Shown: positions 45,695 to 57,417 of the stretch, one piece after another
Position numbering within the stretch: position 1 is the stretch's first letter
How the letters are laid out: every line of letters begins with the position of its first letter
DNA from: Dokdonella_A sp046347015
Lineage (GTDB): Bacteria; Pseudomonadota; Gammaproteobacteria; Xanthomonadales; Rhodanobacteraceae
Length of the DNA: 64,000 nt
Direction of reading: 5' to 3'
Assembly: GCA_046347015.1 (NCBI GenBank)
Contig: JAXMHA010000013.1
Coordinates: 13,595-77,594, forward strand
Notes under the pieces: model-generated
What the model was told of the DNA's origin: nothing
Database searches by the model: none
What the model saw: the letters and a program-made list of their open reading frames with translations, nothing else
Position numbers and translations under genes: made by a program

Positions 45695-46582
45695 ATGCTG
45701 ATGCGAGTCCTGCGTTCCAGCCCGTCCATCCTCGCCGCCGGCATCGTGGTCGCCAGCACCACCGCAACTGCCATGCTTCCGGCACCGGCGCACGCGGCGT
45801 CGCCGGCGCAACCGCTTGCCATCGGCCAGACCTTTACCGTCGACTCGAAGCCGCTCGGCGAGACCCGACGGATCAATGTCCTGCTGCCACGGGACTACGA
45901 CGCACATCCCGATGCGAAGTTTCCGGTGCTGTACCTGCTGGACGGCGGCATCGGAGAAGATTTTCTGCACATCGCAGGACTCGTCGCTGTCGAAACCGGC
46001 GACGGCACCATGGCGCCGACGATCCTTGTCGGCATCGAGAACACGCAGCGACGCCGCGACCTGACCGGTCCGACAACCGATTCGCGCGACCTCGCGATCG
46101 CGCCGGTGGTCGGCAAGTCGGCGACCTTCCGCGAGTTCCTCCGCGGCGAGCTGATGCCCGCGGTACGCATGCGTTATCGCACCAACGGCAAGCACGCAAT
46201 CATCGGCGAGTCGCTGGCTGGTCTCTTCGTCGTCGAAACTTTCCTGCAGCAGCCGACGTTGTTCGATACCTGGATCGCCGTCGACGCGAGCCTGTGGTGG
46301 AACCACGACGCGCTGGTCAACGCCGCTGCCCGGGATCTCGCCGCGCAAGCCTCCGGAAGCCGAACCTTGTACCTCGCGTGCAGCCGGGATGGATGCCCCG
46401 GCGGCAAGGATGCGGAGTTTCCGGTGCCCCGGTTCGCGGCGGTGTTGCAGGCGCATGCGCCGAAAGGCCTGCACTGGTTGCTGCGCCGGTTCCCGCGGGA
46501 AACGCACGCCACCGTGTTCCATCCTGCCGCAATGGATGCCTTCAGGACTGTCTTCCCGGCGCCCGCGAAGATATGGGAATGA
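45695..46582 (+). CDS. Exported esterase-family alpha/beta hydrolase (IroE/Fes-like)
   Basis: 295 residues with a signal peptide (about 1-34, PAPAHAAS). The putative-esterase fold begins RRINVLLPRDYD and VLYLLDGG; the nucleophile is Ser in IIGESLAGLF (about residue 170). The His of the triad is probably in RETHATVFH near the C-terminus. Family members hydrolyse siderophore or acyl esters. No siderophore genes are adjacent, so the substrate is open. Confidence 0.85.
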   Translation: MLMRVLRSSPSILAAGIVVASTTATAMLPAPAHAASPAQPLAIGQTFTVDSKPLGETRRINVLLPRDYDAHPDAKFPVLYLLDGGIGEDFLHIAGLVAVETGDGTMAPTILVGIENTQRRRDLTGPTTDSRDLAIAPVVGKSATFREFLRGELMPAVRMRYRTNGKHAIIGESLAGLFVVETFLQQPTLFDTWIAVDASLWWNHDALVNAAARDLAAQASGSRTLYLACSRDGCPGGKDAEFPVPRFAAVLQAHAPKGLHWLLRRFPRETHATVFHPAAMDAFRTVFPAPAKIWE

Positions 46583-46637
46583 CGCATACATCGCGCGCGC
46601 CGGCTCGGCAGCGCGACCCGACCTGAAGGAGTGGGCC

Positions 46638-47552
46638 ATGCTCGCATCGCTCGTCGTATCCGGACACCGCTTGCGCCCGATCTGGCGCGCGTTGATCTAC
46701 CTCGTACTGGTCCTCGTCGCGCTGCCGATCGCGCTCAGCCCCGTCGCACGCTGGCTGTGGAATTCATTGCAGCTCCAGGACAGCCTGAACCCCGCCAGCA
46801 TCGCATTCAGTGAAGCCATGATGCTCGTCGCTGCGCTGATCGCGACGGCGGCGTTTGCGAGGTTCGAGCGGCGACGCGTGGACAGTTACGGCCTGCCCCT
46901 CGGAAGTGCGTTCGATGCACTGACCGGTGAGGGATTGGCCGCGGGCATCGTCGTGGCGGGTCTGGCCGCACTCGGCATGCTGGCTCTCGGCGGCATGCAG
47001 ATCCACGGGTTTGCCGGCGATTCCGCGACACTGACGCGTGCGGGACTCGCATGGCTCGGCGCGAACATCGCCGTGGGCATTGCCGAGGAGTTCACCTTCC
47101 GCGGCTACCTGTTGCAGACCCTGGCACGCAGCATCGGCTTCTGGCCGGCGGCATTGGCGGTGACCGCGTTGTTCGTCGCGATGCACTACTTCTTCAAGCC
47201 CGGTGAAAACGTCTACGACGTGATCACGCTGGCGGGACTCGGCCTCGCCCTCTGCTACAGCCTGCTGCGCACCGGCACGTTGTGGTTCGCGGTCGGGTTC
47301 CACGTCGCGTTCGACTTCATGCAGTTCTTCGTCATCGGCACGCCCAATGGTGGGCAGGTTCCGGTCGGACGCCTGTTCGATGTCGGCTTCGACGGCCCGG
47401 CCTGGTTGACCGGCGGCACGCTCGGCACCGAGGCCAGCGTGTTGATGTACCCGGCCATCGCACTGCTGTGGCTCTGGATCCACTGGCGTTATCGCGGACG
47501 CAACGCTTGGCAGTCGGAAGCGGATGGCAATTCGGTCCCGCGAGTGGACTGA
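46638..47552 (+). CDS. CPBP-family intramembrane metalloprotease
   Basis: 304 residues with about eight membrane segments. The catalytic motifs are intact: AEEFTFRGYLL (EExxxR, residues about 151-160), VAMHYFFKPG (His, motif 2) and GFHVAFDFMQF (HxxxN/D type, motif 3). These belong to the Rce1/CPBP (ABI) family of membrane proteases. AAGGAG lies six bases before the ATG. A second, broken CPBP gene lies at 51.4-52.2 kb. Confidence 0.92.
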   Translation: MLASLVVSGHRLRPIWRALIYLVLVLVALPIALSPVARWLWNSLQLQDSLNPASIAFSEAMMLVAALIATAAFARFERRRVDSYGLPLGSAFDALTGEGLAAGIVVAGLAALGMLALGGMQIHGFAGDSATLTRAGLAWLGANIAVGIAEEFTFRGYLLQTLARSIGFWPAALAVTALFVAMHYFFKPGENVYDVITLAGLGLALCYSLLRTGTLWFAVGFHVAFDFMQFFVIGTPNGGQVPVGRLFDVGFDGPAWLTGGTLGTEASVLMYPAIALLWLWIHWRYRGRNAWQSEADGNSVPRVD

Positions 47553-47616
47553 CGAAAACGCACGGAGACGACATCACGATGGCCATCTCCGTGCTGCTTT
47601 CCGCCGACGGCTTTCG

Positions 47617-48402
47617 TCACGGCGAGGGCTGTTGCCTCGGCATGGCCGGACCCGGTTCGCTGCGGCGTGACGGCCGCGGCCATGGGCAGATCATCGGCAC
47701 CTGTTCACGGTATGCACGGTATTCGGGGTGCGCCAGGATCAGGTCGCGTTCCTCGAGGTAGCGCACCGCGATGACGATGTAACCGGTCGTTGCCACGGCG
47801 AACAGCAGATGCCCGGCCGTCATCCGCGGAATTGCCCAAAACGCAATGATGAAACCCAGCATCAGCGGGTGCCGGACAATGCGGTAATAGAAGCTGTCGA
47901 CGAATGCCGGCGGCGTGTAGTCGATGCCGCGGACCCGCAGCCACACCTGCCGCAGGCCAAACAGATCCCAGTGGTTGATGATGCAGGTGCCGCTCAATAC
48001 GACGAGCCAGCCGAACGCGGACATCGCATACAGGAGCCACCACGCCCAGCCGTCGCCGACATCCCAGATCACGCCCGGCAGCGGTCGCCACTGCCAGTAC
48101 AGCAGGATCAAGGCCAGGCTGCTCAGCAGCACGTAGGTGCTGCGTTCGATGGCGGGACTCATCCAGCCCGCCAGCCACTGCTTGAACCCGCGTCGGGCCA
48201 TGCTGCTGTGCTGGATCGCGAAAATGCCCAGCAGGATCGCATCGATCACCACGGCCTGCAGCACGCCAGTCGCGGCGAGGCCGCGATCGACCGTGCGCGG
48301 CACGAAGGGCACGTCGGCAACGAACGCAACCGCGTACAGGAACGTCAGGAAAAACACCAGATAACACACCAAGCCATACAGCAGTATCAATGTGCCACGC
48401 AT
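47617..48402 (-). CDS. mddA: Methanethiol S-methyltransferase-like membrane enzyme (MddA/NnrU family)
   Basis: 261 residues with six membrane segments of the isoprenylcysteine-methyltransferase-like fold. MddA methylates methanethiol to dimethyl sulfide with SAM. Matching segments: FAIQHSSMARRGFKQWLAG, ERSTYVLLSSLALILLYWQWRP, and the SAM-binding C-terminal YRIVRHPLMLGF with YLEERDLI. GGAGG precedes the ATG at 48402. The gene is divergent from an AraC regulator (153-base gap), a plausible control pair. Distinguishing MddA from other NnrU-family proteins would need the enzyme activity. Confidence 0.82.
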   Translation of the reverse strand: MRGTLILLYGLVCYLVFFLTFLYAVAFVADVPFVPRTVDRGLAATGVLQAVVIDAILLGIFAIQHSSMARRGFKQWLAGWMSPAIERSTYVLLSSLALILLYWQWRPLPGVIWDVGDGWAWWLLYAMSAFGWLVVLSGTCIINHWDLFGLRQVWLRVRGIDYTPPAFVDSFYYRIVRHPLMLGFIIAFWAIPRMTAGHLLFAVATTGYIVIAVRYLEERDLILAHPEYRAYREQVPMICPWPRPSRRSEPGPAMPRQQPSP

Positions 48403-48555
48403 GTACGTCCTCCGGTCATGCCTTTTCGGATTCGGGAGACCTGTCCAACCCGTACAACACCGGATCCGCATGCAACGCGACATCCGCCCGCCGCGGGATG
48501 CGCCGCGCGGCATGTGGAAGCGGCGCAAGTCTCGATCCGGCCGGGCGACGCGGCA

Positions 48556-49593
48556 ATGACCTATACTCCGCCGATCGTGCTCGAAACGCCGGGAGGCGGA
48601 GCGCACGTGACCGTTGACCTGTTGTCCGACGTGTTGACCCTGGTGCGCCTGACCGGCGCACTGATCTTTCACCTGGACGTCCACGGGCCGTTTGGCGTCC
48701 ACGCGTGCCCGACACTGGACAAGTTCGAGTCGCTGTTGCCGGCCGGCACCAGTCACGTCGTTTCGTTCCACGTCGTGCTGGAGGGTGAATGCTGGATTCG
48801 CCTCGAAGCCGCGGAATGGGTACCGGTCAAGGCCGGCGAGGCGGCGGTAATCACGCGCGGCGAAACACACGATGTCGCCGACCAGCCGGGTCGAGCGACC
48901 GTGCCGTTGGCCGCGATCCTGCAAAAGCGGTCGGTGCTGGACTTGCGCCATGCACATTTCGACACCGGCGCGGGCCCCACGACGGCCTTGCTGTGCGGCT
49001 TCCTCGGTTGCGATTGCCGGGCCTTCGCGCCGTTGTTCAACGCGTTGCCGCCGCTGTTCAAGGTCGAACTGGGCGCGCAACACGAAAGTCTGGTGCAATT
49101 CGCGATCGCCGAGACACTGGACGACCGTCCCGGCGCCGCGTGCCTGCGCGTCCGGCTCGCCGAATTACTGTTCATGGGTGCGTTGCGGGCGTACATGCAG
49201 ACCTTGCCCGACGACGCCACCGGCTGGCTGGCCGGTCTGCGCGATCCGCTGGTCGGGCGCGCGCTGCGTGCATTGCATGCGCAGCCATGCCGGCACTGGT
49301 CCGTGGATGAGTTGGCCGCGGCGATCGCGAGTTCGCGGTCGGCGCTCGCGGAGCGCTTCAAGGCGATCATCGGTGAGCCGCCGATGCACTACCTGACGCG
49401 CCTGCGGATCCTGCTCGCTGCGCGCCGGCTCGCCGAAAGCCGGAACAGCATTGCGAGTGTCGCCGGCGAAGTCGGTTACGACTCCAGCGCGGCGTTCCAG
49501 CGCGCGTTCAAGCGCCAATTCGGAATCCCCCCGGCGGCGTGGCGCAGGAACCCCGCCGGCAAGGACCCACGCCAGGTCGTACGCCGGCACTAA
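48556..49593 (+). CDS. AraC-family transcriptional regulator
   Basis: 345 residues. The N-terminal cupin-type sensing domain (about 10-200; VLEGECWIRLEAAEWVPVKAGE) belongs to the AraC_binding_2/cupin_6 type. The C-terminal double helix-turn-helix (about 235-335) contains WSVDELAAAIASSRSALAERFK and SIASVAGEVGYDSSAAFQRAFKRQFG. Cupin_6 AraC proteins often respond to reactive or thiol-active small molecules. Being divergent from mddA, it is the likely regulator of that gene. Its stop overlaps the second copy of the inverted-repeat element. Confidence 0.9.
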   Translation: MTYTPPIVLETPGGGAHVTVDLLSDVLTLVRLTGALIFHLDVHGPFGVHACPTLDKFESLLPAGTSHVVSFHVVLEGECWIRLEAAEWVPVKAGEAAVITRGETHDVADQPGRATVPLAAILQKRSVLDLRHAHFDTGAGPTTALLCGFLGCDCRAFAPLFNALPPLFKVELGAQHESLVQFAIAETLDDRPGAACLRVRLAELLFMGALRAYMQTLPDDATGWLAGLRDPLVGRALRALHAQPCRHWSVDELAAAIASSRSALAERFKAIIGEPPMHYLTRLRILLAARRLAESRNSIASVAGEVGYDSSAAFQRAFKRQFGIPPAAWRRNPAGKDPRQVVRRH

Positions 49594-49645
49594 GGATGCT
49601 CTGATCAAACCCGCGCAGGCGTCACCGGTCGGTCCGCCGACAGAT
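49593..49645. repeat. Inverted-repeat element, copy 2 (one arm and centre only)
   Basis: About 53 bases match the reverse complement of copy 1 (20723 back to about 20671) with roughly four differences: GGATGCTCTGATCAAACCC, then the central GCGTCACCGGTCGGTC. The far arm is lost. It starts on the last base of the AraC stop codon and lies before a convergent gene, the same setting as copy 1. Confidence 0.8.
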
Positions 49646-49706
49646 CGCAGGACCGTCGGCGAAGGCAGACTGGCGGTCTGTCGAGACGGCGACGCTCGTG
49701 GATCGG

Positions 49707-51317
49707 TCAATCGACGGGTGTCGCCTCGCGAGCCTGTTCGCCGGCTTCGCGCCGCGCCCGGGATAGCCCGTCCCCTGCGAACCGCCGCTTCGGCGCCTTC
49801 TTCAGCGCGGCTTCGAATTCGGGAATCGCATCGGCCGCGCGGCCGAGCACCAGCAGTTCCTCGCCCAACAATTCGTGCGGTGGCTTCAACGGCATCGGTG
49901 GCCCGAAGTCGAAGGCCATTGCGTCGTAACGATCCGCAGCGCCGCGAATCGCCGCGAGACCTTCGTTGGCGTGCCCCTGGCGAATCAGGATCACGCCGCG
50001 CAAGCCATCATCCATGACCGCGAGATAGCCCGGTACCTGCGGATCGGGCGGAAACGACGTCGTCCCGGTGCGCCACGAGTGCAGGCGTGCCGATGCCTGC
50101 GCGGCGTGCTCGAGGTCGCCACGCTCTGCCGCTGCGAAGCCCAACACGAAGTCGTCCCAGCCGGCGCTCGGGCCGAGATCCGCGACGTCGATGGGCAACT
50201 TCACGGCGCTGCCGTTCCAGTCGCGTGACTCGACCACTGCATAGGCGCGCATCCTCAGCAGTGATCCGCGCAACCCTTGCGAAATGCCCGCGACCGACTC
50301 GCGCGTGGTGGCAAGTGCTGCCGAATGGCGTTCGGCCCACGCGATGTCGATCGGGATGCTGCGCGCGCATTCTTCCAGCATCTTCTCGCCGCGGCTCGCG
50401 TCACCCCGTTGGAAGTAGCCGTACTCCAGCCATTCGTTGTAGTGGCCGCACGCGGCATCCGGCTTGCCGGACGCGCGGCGCTGCATGTTCACGACGCGCA
50501 CCGCGTTCACGTTCGCGCTGATCACGTCGTCCCACATGCCGAGCGCCATGAATATATGCGACGTCATGTGCTGCGCATGGCCGGCATCCGGAGAAACCTT
50601 CGCCAGCGCCCGCGCGGCTTCGAGCGCGCCGGCGGCGTGCTGCGGCTCATCCATGCCGTGGATCCAGTAGTGCGCCGCACCCGGGTTGTCCGGATTCGAC
50701 CGGAACACGCGTTCGGCAATCGCCGCCGCCTGCAGGTAGTCGGGGACGTCGCGCACGCCTTCGTGGCGGCCCATCAGCGCCAAGGCGTAGAGCAACTGCG
50801 CGTTGCTGTCCTGCGGCCACGCCGCGGCCAGCTTGCGCATCGCCTCGCAGTAACGCGCGTCGCGTTCCGGCTTGGTGTCCACGCCCGAGTACAGGATCTC
50901 CACCGCCGCGAGATACGCCTTCTCGCGTGCCGTCGGCGCCTTGGCCGCACGCGCCTGCGGTGTCGGACCCAACTTCGCCAGCGCTTCGCGGCCCGCGGTC
51001 TCGTCGAGCTGGTTCCAGATGCCGTGGTTGTACGTCATGGCCTCGCCCCAGTAGGCCATCGCGAGTCCGGGATCCAGCGATTCGGCATCCCGGAATGCCT
51101 TGGCCGCGGCGGGATACTCGAACAAATGCAACAGCAACAATCCGCGGATGAATTCGGTCCGCGCCGCATCACTCGCGGCCGAGGTCGGAAACGTCACGGT
51201 CCCGAGGCCCGGAATGCCCTGCGGCGTGGTACCGCGCTCGGCCCACGCGGACGATGCGCAAGCCAGCACGAACAATGACACCACGATCGACAAGAACCAC
51301 TTGTGCCGGAAATTCAT
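49707..51317 (-). CDS. Exported TPR-repeat protein
   Basis: 536 residues with a signal peptide (about 1-28, CASSAWAE). TPR-like helices dominate: AAKAFRDAESLDPGLAMAYWGEAMTYNH near residue 70, and GAAHYWIHGMDEPQHAAGALEAARAL and SHIFMALGMWDDV near 230-270. It shares layout and several motifs with the TPR lipoprotein at 38957-40744 but lacks a lipobox. Role unknown. The frame remains open upstream of 51317 without similarity; the ATG that starts the signal peptide is chosen. Confidence 0.82.
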   Translation of the reverse strand: MNFRHKWFLSIVVSLFVLACASSAWAERGTTPQGIPGLGTVTFPTSAASDAARTEFIRGLLLLHLFEYPAAAKAFRDAESLDPGLAMAYWGEAMTYNHGIWNQLDETAGREALAKLGPTPQARAAKAPTAREKAYLAAVEILYSGVDTKPERDARYCEAMRKLAAAWPQDSNAQLLYALALMGRHEGVRDVPDYLQAAAIAERVFRSNPDNPGAAHYWIHGMDEPQHAAGALEAARALAKVSPDAGHAQHMTSHIFMALGMWDDVISANVNAVRVVNMQRRASGKPDAACGHYNEWLEYGYFQRGDASRGEKMLEECARSIPIDIAWAERHSAALATTRESVAGISQGLRGSLLRMRAYAVVESRDWNGSAVKLPIDVADLGPSAGWDDFVLGFAAAERGDLEHAAQASARLHSWRTGTTSFPPDPQVPGYLAVMDDGLRGVILIRQGHANEGLAAIRGAADRYDAMAFDFGPPMPLKPPHELLGEELLVLGRAADAIPEFEAALKKAPKRRFAGDGLSRARREAGEQAREATPVD

Positions 51318-51414
51318 GGAGCGGCCCTGGTGATCCGGCGCAATACCGTACCAAGCAAACTGCCCGGGGAGCGGAAACGCCCTTCGATCAGGCTGCCCGC
51401 GGTATCCCTCGGCT

Positions 51415-52230
51415 TCAACCACATCGCCAGGTGAAGCACAGCCGCCCATGCCACCGAGGGCCAGCACGATCAACACGCCGATCGTGAGCGGCGCCGGGCT
51501 GCCCGGCGAAGCGGCGCAGCAGGAACGGCAGCGCCTCTCCCCAACTGTTGATCGACTGGTGCAGCAGGTGCGGCAGCAGCACGCTGCCCGCGGCAGCGTT
51601 GAAAGTGCGCGTCAGCAACACCGAGAACGGCAGCAGCGAGAGCACGAACAGCGTAGCGGCGTGGAAGCCACCCGCTGGATGCCCCCTTCATCAGGAAATA
51701 CGGCGCGTGGAACAAAGTCCAGATCACACCCAACACCAGCGCCGCGACCAGCGGGCTCAGCGGACCTGCATGCGGAAGCACGTAGCCGCGCCATACAGCG
51801 ACTCCTCGGTGTTGAGCAGCAGATGAACGACGAACGTCATCGCGAACGCAGCCAGCATCGGCCCCGCGGCAGGCAGTTTCAGCGCGGTCATGCCGAGTGC
51901 GTTGCTGGCGAGGATCAGGTAAATCACCACCACGGGTGGCCCGAGCAGCACCGCGACGTAGAGCTTCCGGGAGAGCACGCCGAACCAGCCTGCCGAGCAA
52001 TTGCCGGCATCCGGACCAGCCACCATTGGCCCAGGCGGCCCCCAACGCGACCAGCCCCGGCGCGAAGAATACCTGCAGCGGCTTGAGGTATCCGGGGACT
52101 GCCTTCGCCCCAGCCACGGGCCGCGATTTGCGGGATGGTCGATCCACGACAGTACGAAGATCAGGATCACGACGTACAAGCAGTCTTTCCGGGTGTTGCG
52201 GGGTGCCCTCGACGCCTCCCATCGGCGAAT
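51415..52230 (-). pseudogene. Frameshifted CPBP-family membrane protease
   Basis: Family sequence appears in successive pieces in different frames. In order: LYVVILIFVLSWIDHP (near 52165); YLKPLQVFFAPGLVALGAAW (near 52060); LYVAVLLGPPVVVIYLILASN then TFVVHLLLNTEESLYG (51965-51795); VWRGYVLPHAGPLSPLVAALVLGVIW then FHAPYFLMKG (51795-51690); and LSLLPFSVLLTRTF onward (51640-51490). The EE...WRG catalytic motif is split between two frames. At least four indels are required, so it is either a decayed gene or an error-rich stretch. An intact paralogue is at 46638. Confidence 0.8.
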
Positions 52231-52379
52231 GCTCCGGGTGCGTGCCGCCATCGTAAGCCGAAAACCCGCTGGCGCGCGCAAGATGGCGCGAAAGAAACGG
52301 CGGAGGCAATCAAATCAGGGCGGATCAGGCCTGCCGGGGAACTCGGCAGGCTGAGGGCTTCTTGCCCCATCCACACGCA

Positions 52380-53098
52380 ACGAACTCCGCCCTCTTGCCA
52401 GCCTTTTCTGCTTCTGCAACGCCGACACGTAAGGCTGCGGACCGCATCCCCCGTCGCACCCGTGCGCAGGTTGGGCGGGATGTGACCGACATCGCCCACC
52501 GACAGGACAGCAAACGCCCATCAGCTTCAACGCGGATTCGCGTGATGCTGGCATTACCCACCGACATTTCGAGCCACGCCTTCGTGTCCACACAATGCGC
52601 AGGTCGAGATACCGGATCACGTTGCCGTGGCACACCAGGAGGTCAGTCTCGTCGTGGCCGGCTGCGGGCCAGAAATACCTGGCGAAGACGATCGAGGCGT
52701 GCCGCGCACGCGGCATGTCCGAGGGCTTCTCGTGCGCGGTGACTTCGACGCGCCGCGTCGGTGGCGTGCATTCCGCGAGATCATCGACGATCCGGAAATG
52801 ACTCTCGGGAAGGCTGCGGGCGATAGCCGCGGCGGTATCACGGGCGCGATTCATCGAACTGACGAACATCGCGTCGAAATGGCCCGGCAATCCGGCGAGG
52901 CGTGCACCGACGAGGTACGCACGCGCCACGCGCCGATCCGGTGACAGGTGCGGACCGGCCTTCGGATCCGCGGCGGATCGTCAACATAGTTGCCGTGCCG
53001 GACGAGGATGATCGTGCGCGCCGCGGGCAGATGTGCTTCGACAGCGCAAACCAGGCTGATCACGATCAGGCACGCCAGGAGCAAAGGAGTCGTTTCAT
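52380..53098 (-). pseudogene. Frameshifted exported histidine phosphatase
   Basis: An ATG at 53098 begins a hydrophobic leader that changes frame after a few codons (LLACLIVISLVCAVEA). The phosphohistidine motif TIILVRHGNYVDD follows near 53000. The rest continues in other frames: LAGLPGHFDAMFVSSMNRARDTAA (52890-52815), LLVCHGNVIRYL with the second catalytic His (52645-52605), and SVGNASITRIRVEADGRLL then VGDVGHIPPNL (52575-52465). The family is the phosphoglycerate-mutase-like superfamily. Both catalytic histidines are still encoded, but at least three frame changes separate them. Confidence 0.8.
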
Positions 53099-53332
53099 CG
53101 TCGTCCGCCTTTCGAAGCAACGCCGTGCGCGAGCACCTTATACCGCAGTCGCGCAGTGGCCCTCATCCCGTGCCGCGTGCCCAGGCCCGCCGACCGAGGT
53201 CTTCAGGCTGCTAGCAGCCGATTGCGCGGACCACGACCGTTGCTACAACGCCGGGTCACCGTGGCGGGCCTCACCGGATCCCAGCAGACCGGCCCGCCTC
53301 GCGGTTTCGCGCTCGTCACCAGGGGGATTGCC

Positions 53333-55825
<2,493 letters not shown>

Positions 55826-55826
<1 letters not shown>

Positions 55827-56654
55827 AATGTCGGGGACAATTCAACGCGCCGGGGGCCGAAGCCGGCCGCCCGAACAGCGGAGAACCGGCCCGGCTCGCG
55901 CCTCGACCCAGGCGCGAAACCGATCCGAACCCAGCGCGCGCTCCTGGGCCAGATAGCAACGGATTTCGCCCACCAGCTCGGCGAGCAACATCTCCGCGAA
56001 CGGGGCGCGATACGCCTTCGCGCGAGCAGCCGGGTCAGGCCAAGCGCGAGAATATTCCGCGTGCGGCGTCGGCAGGGGGATCCGTGCGCTCGCCGACGTG
56101 CGCTCGCCAACTCGACCACGCGTAAGCACCGGGGTGCGCCATCCACGCACGCACCCAGTTCAACTCGATGGCGACAGCACGCCGTAACGGATCGAATCAC
56201 CACGGGCCTTGTAGCGCCTCACAGCGTGCCCGTGCGCTCGTGGCGATCATTGAACCGACACGCATAGTTGCGCGCGAACGTGTGCGCCAGCCGCGGCAGC
56301 GCCCGCTTCGCCGGGAGTGATCAACGCGGGTGCACGTGGTTATCCATCAGGACGTAAGGCGTGCAACGCGCACCGGAAGCGTTCCAGCGATGCCGACAGG
56401 CATTGCAGATAGTGCTGACGATCGTCATCGTCCAGGAAGCAAGGCAACCGGTTGTTGCCGCGCTGCACGACGTGTTGCGGAATGCCGGGAAGATCGAAGC
56501 GTGGGGATCGAGCCATGCACCGCAGCATCACAGCCCTACAGCGCCACCGCGATCGACGCACGGACAGCCCCCGTCGGCCCTCGCCTCATCCGCGTGTGGA
56601 AATTGTCCCTGACACCCTCCACTGGGAGCACCCTCCCTCAGTGTCCCTGACACC
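55826..56654. mobile_element. REP-associated transposase unit with flanking inverted repeats
   Basis: The broken transposase is bracketed by AAATGTCGGGGACAATT (55826-55842) on the left and AATTGTCCCTGACACC (56601-56616) on the right, which are near-inverted copies. GTCCCTGACACC recurs at 56643-56654. Such REP-like ends flank RAYT genes and are their substrate. The left end abuts the stop of the metalloprotease pseudogene. Confidence 0.7.
55845..56516 (-). pseudogene. REP-associated tyrosine transposase (RAYT), frameshifted
   Basis: The N-terminus RFDLPGIPQHVVQRGNNR (ATG at 56516) and a second-frame VLMDNHVHP near 56350-56325 (family motif with the metal-binding HVH) are followed in another frame by the C-terminus AEYSRAWPDPAARAKAYR and ALGSDRFRAWVEARAG (56080-55890). 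Together these are a Y1/IS200-like RAYT domestic transposase, which processes REP hairpins. The frames change at least twice and the catalytic-tyrosine region cannot be read intact. Confidence 0.82.
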
Positions 56655-56710
56655 GTTTCGGTCGCGACACCTTTCCTCGGACTCTGGCCCCTGTTTTTGC
56701 AATCAGGTAC

Positions 56711-56754
56711 TTGACTCCCACTGGTATTGTGTCCATATTATACGCCTATGGACA
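56711..56754 (+). promoter_or_regulatory. Promoter with palindromic operator overlapping a start codon
   Basis: -35 TTGACT (56711-56716), then after 17 bases CATATT (56734-56739) or after 19 TATTAT. A perfect 8+8 palindrome, TGTCCATA (56730-56737) and TATGGACA (56747-56754), covers the -10 and the ATG at 56748. Transcription would begin within a few bases of that ATG, so the mRNA may be leaderless. The arrangement suggests tight autorepression of the island genes. Confidence 0.6.
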
Positions 56755-57078
56755 TAGTACAGTCAGCAAGGCTCGTCTAGCGGACGCCGAGTCCGCCTCC
56801 GCCAGATGATGGAGGAAGGCACTGCGCGAGCAACGACATGAACATGTCGCAAAAATCGCAGGCCTGGCGCAGGGTGTTTCTCGCATTCTGCAATCCCGTT
56901 GCTCAGAATTCGCGGGAACCGAATACCTGACGGAGCCTAATGGACTCGAGCTGACGTCCCGCCACCTGCGAAGATGCCGACGCGTACGAAATCGAGAACG
57001 GCAAGCTTCCCAAAATTTGAGCGGGATGGAGAGAGGCTCGTAAAGATAGGGTGGTCGAAGAAGAACAAGTCTTCATGA
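56748..57078 (+). pseudogene. HTH-like first gene of the island, frameshifted
   Basis: Starts MDIVQSARLV and hits a stop at once in that frame. Coherent sequence resumes in other frames as RRVRLRQMMEEG, LREQRHEHVAKIAGLAQGVSRIL (resembling a Cro/CI-type helix-turn-helix), DADAYEIENGKLP and FERDGERLVKIGWSKKNKSS, ending TGA at 57076-57078. One shift is at an AAAA run (57012-57015). The stop overlaps the ATG of the next gene. The HTH reading is tentative, but a self-binding regulator would suit the operator palindrome at its start. Confidence 0.5.
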
Positions 57079-57371
57079 GCATCGTGCCACCAAGGAGGGC
57101 GTCTGCGCGCTTGTACACCACCTTGTCGGATCAGCCACAGAATAAAGTCTTCCTAGTGGAAGATCTCTTGCCGGTGCCCGACGGTGCGGATGGTGGCGAA
57201 CTCCCTGCTTACCAGGTCTATCTCATTCTCGCTTGGCTGCGGCGGTCGGGCTCCGTAGAAAAGAAGGGGCGCGACAGGTATGTGTTTCGCTGCGCCAATC
57301 TACATGACGATGCAGTAGAAGAGTTGTGGGCAAAGCTGCCAATCAAAAGCGGTTATAAGGGGACCCTATGA
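57075..57371 (+). CDS. Intact 98-residue island protein, unknown function
   Basis: Starts at the ATG that overlaps the preceding stop (ATGA), which favours 57075 over a GTG 24 bases earlier. The sequence MSIVPPRRASARLYTTLSDQ is followed by a compact helical region (ELPAYQVYLILAWLRRSGSVEKKGRDRYVF) that could be a winged helix: a helix pair and a β-hairpin wing. It is the only intact gene in the 56.7-61.1 kb island. Codon use is less GC-biased than in flanking DNA. It ends 46 bases before the ATPase gene. Confidence 0.65.
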   Translation: MSIVPPRRASARLYTTLSDQPQNKVFLVEDLLPVPDGADGGELPAYQVYLILAWLRRSGSVEKKGRDRYVFRCANLHDDAVEELWAKLPIKSGYKGTL

Positions 57372-57417
57372 CGGAAGTAATAAGACTCTAGGATTCAGGA
57401 GCTAGCAATGCAGCTAC

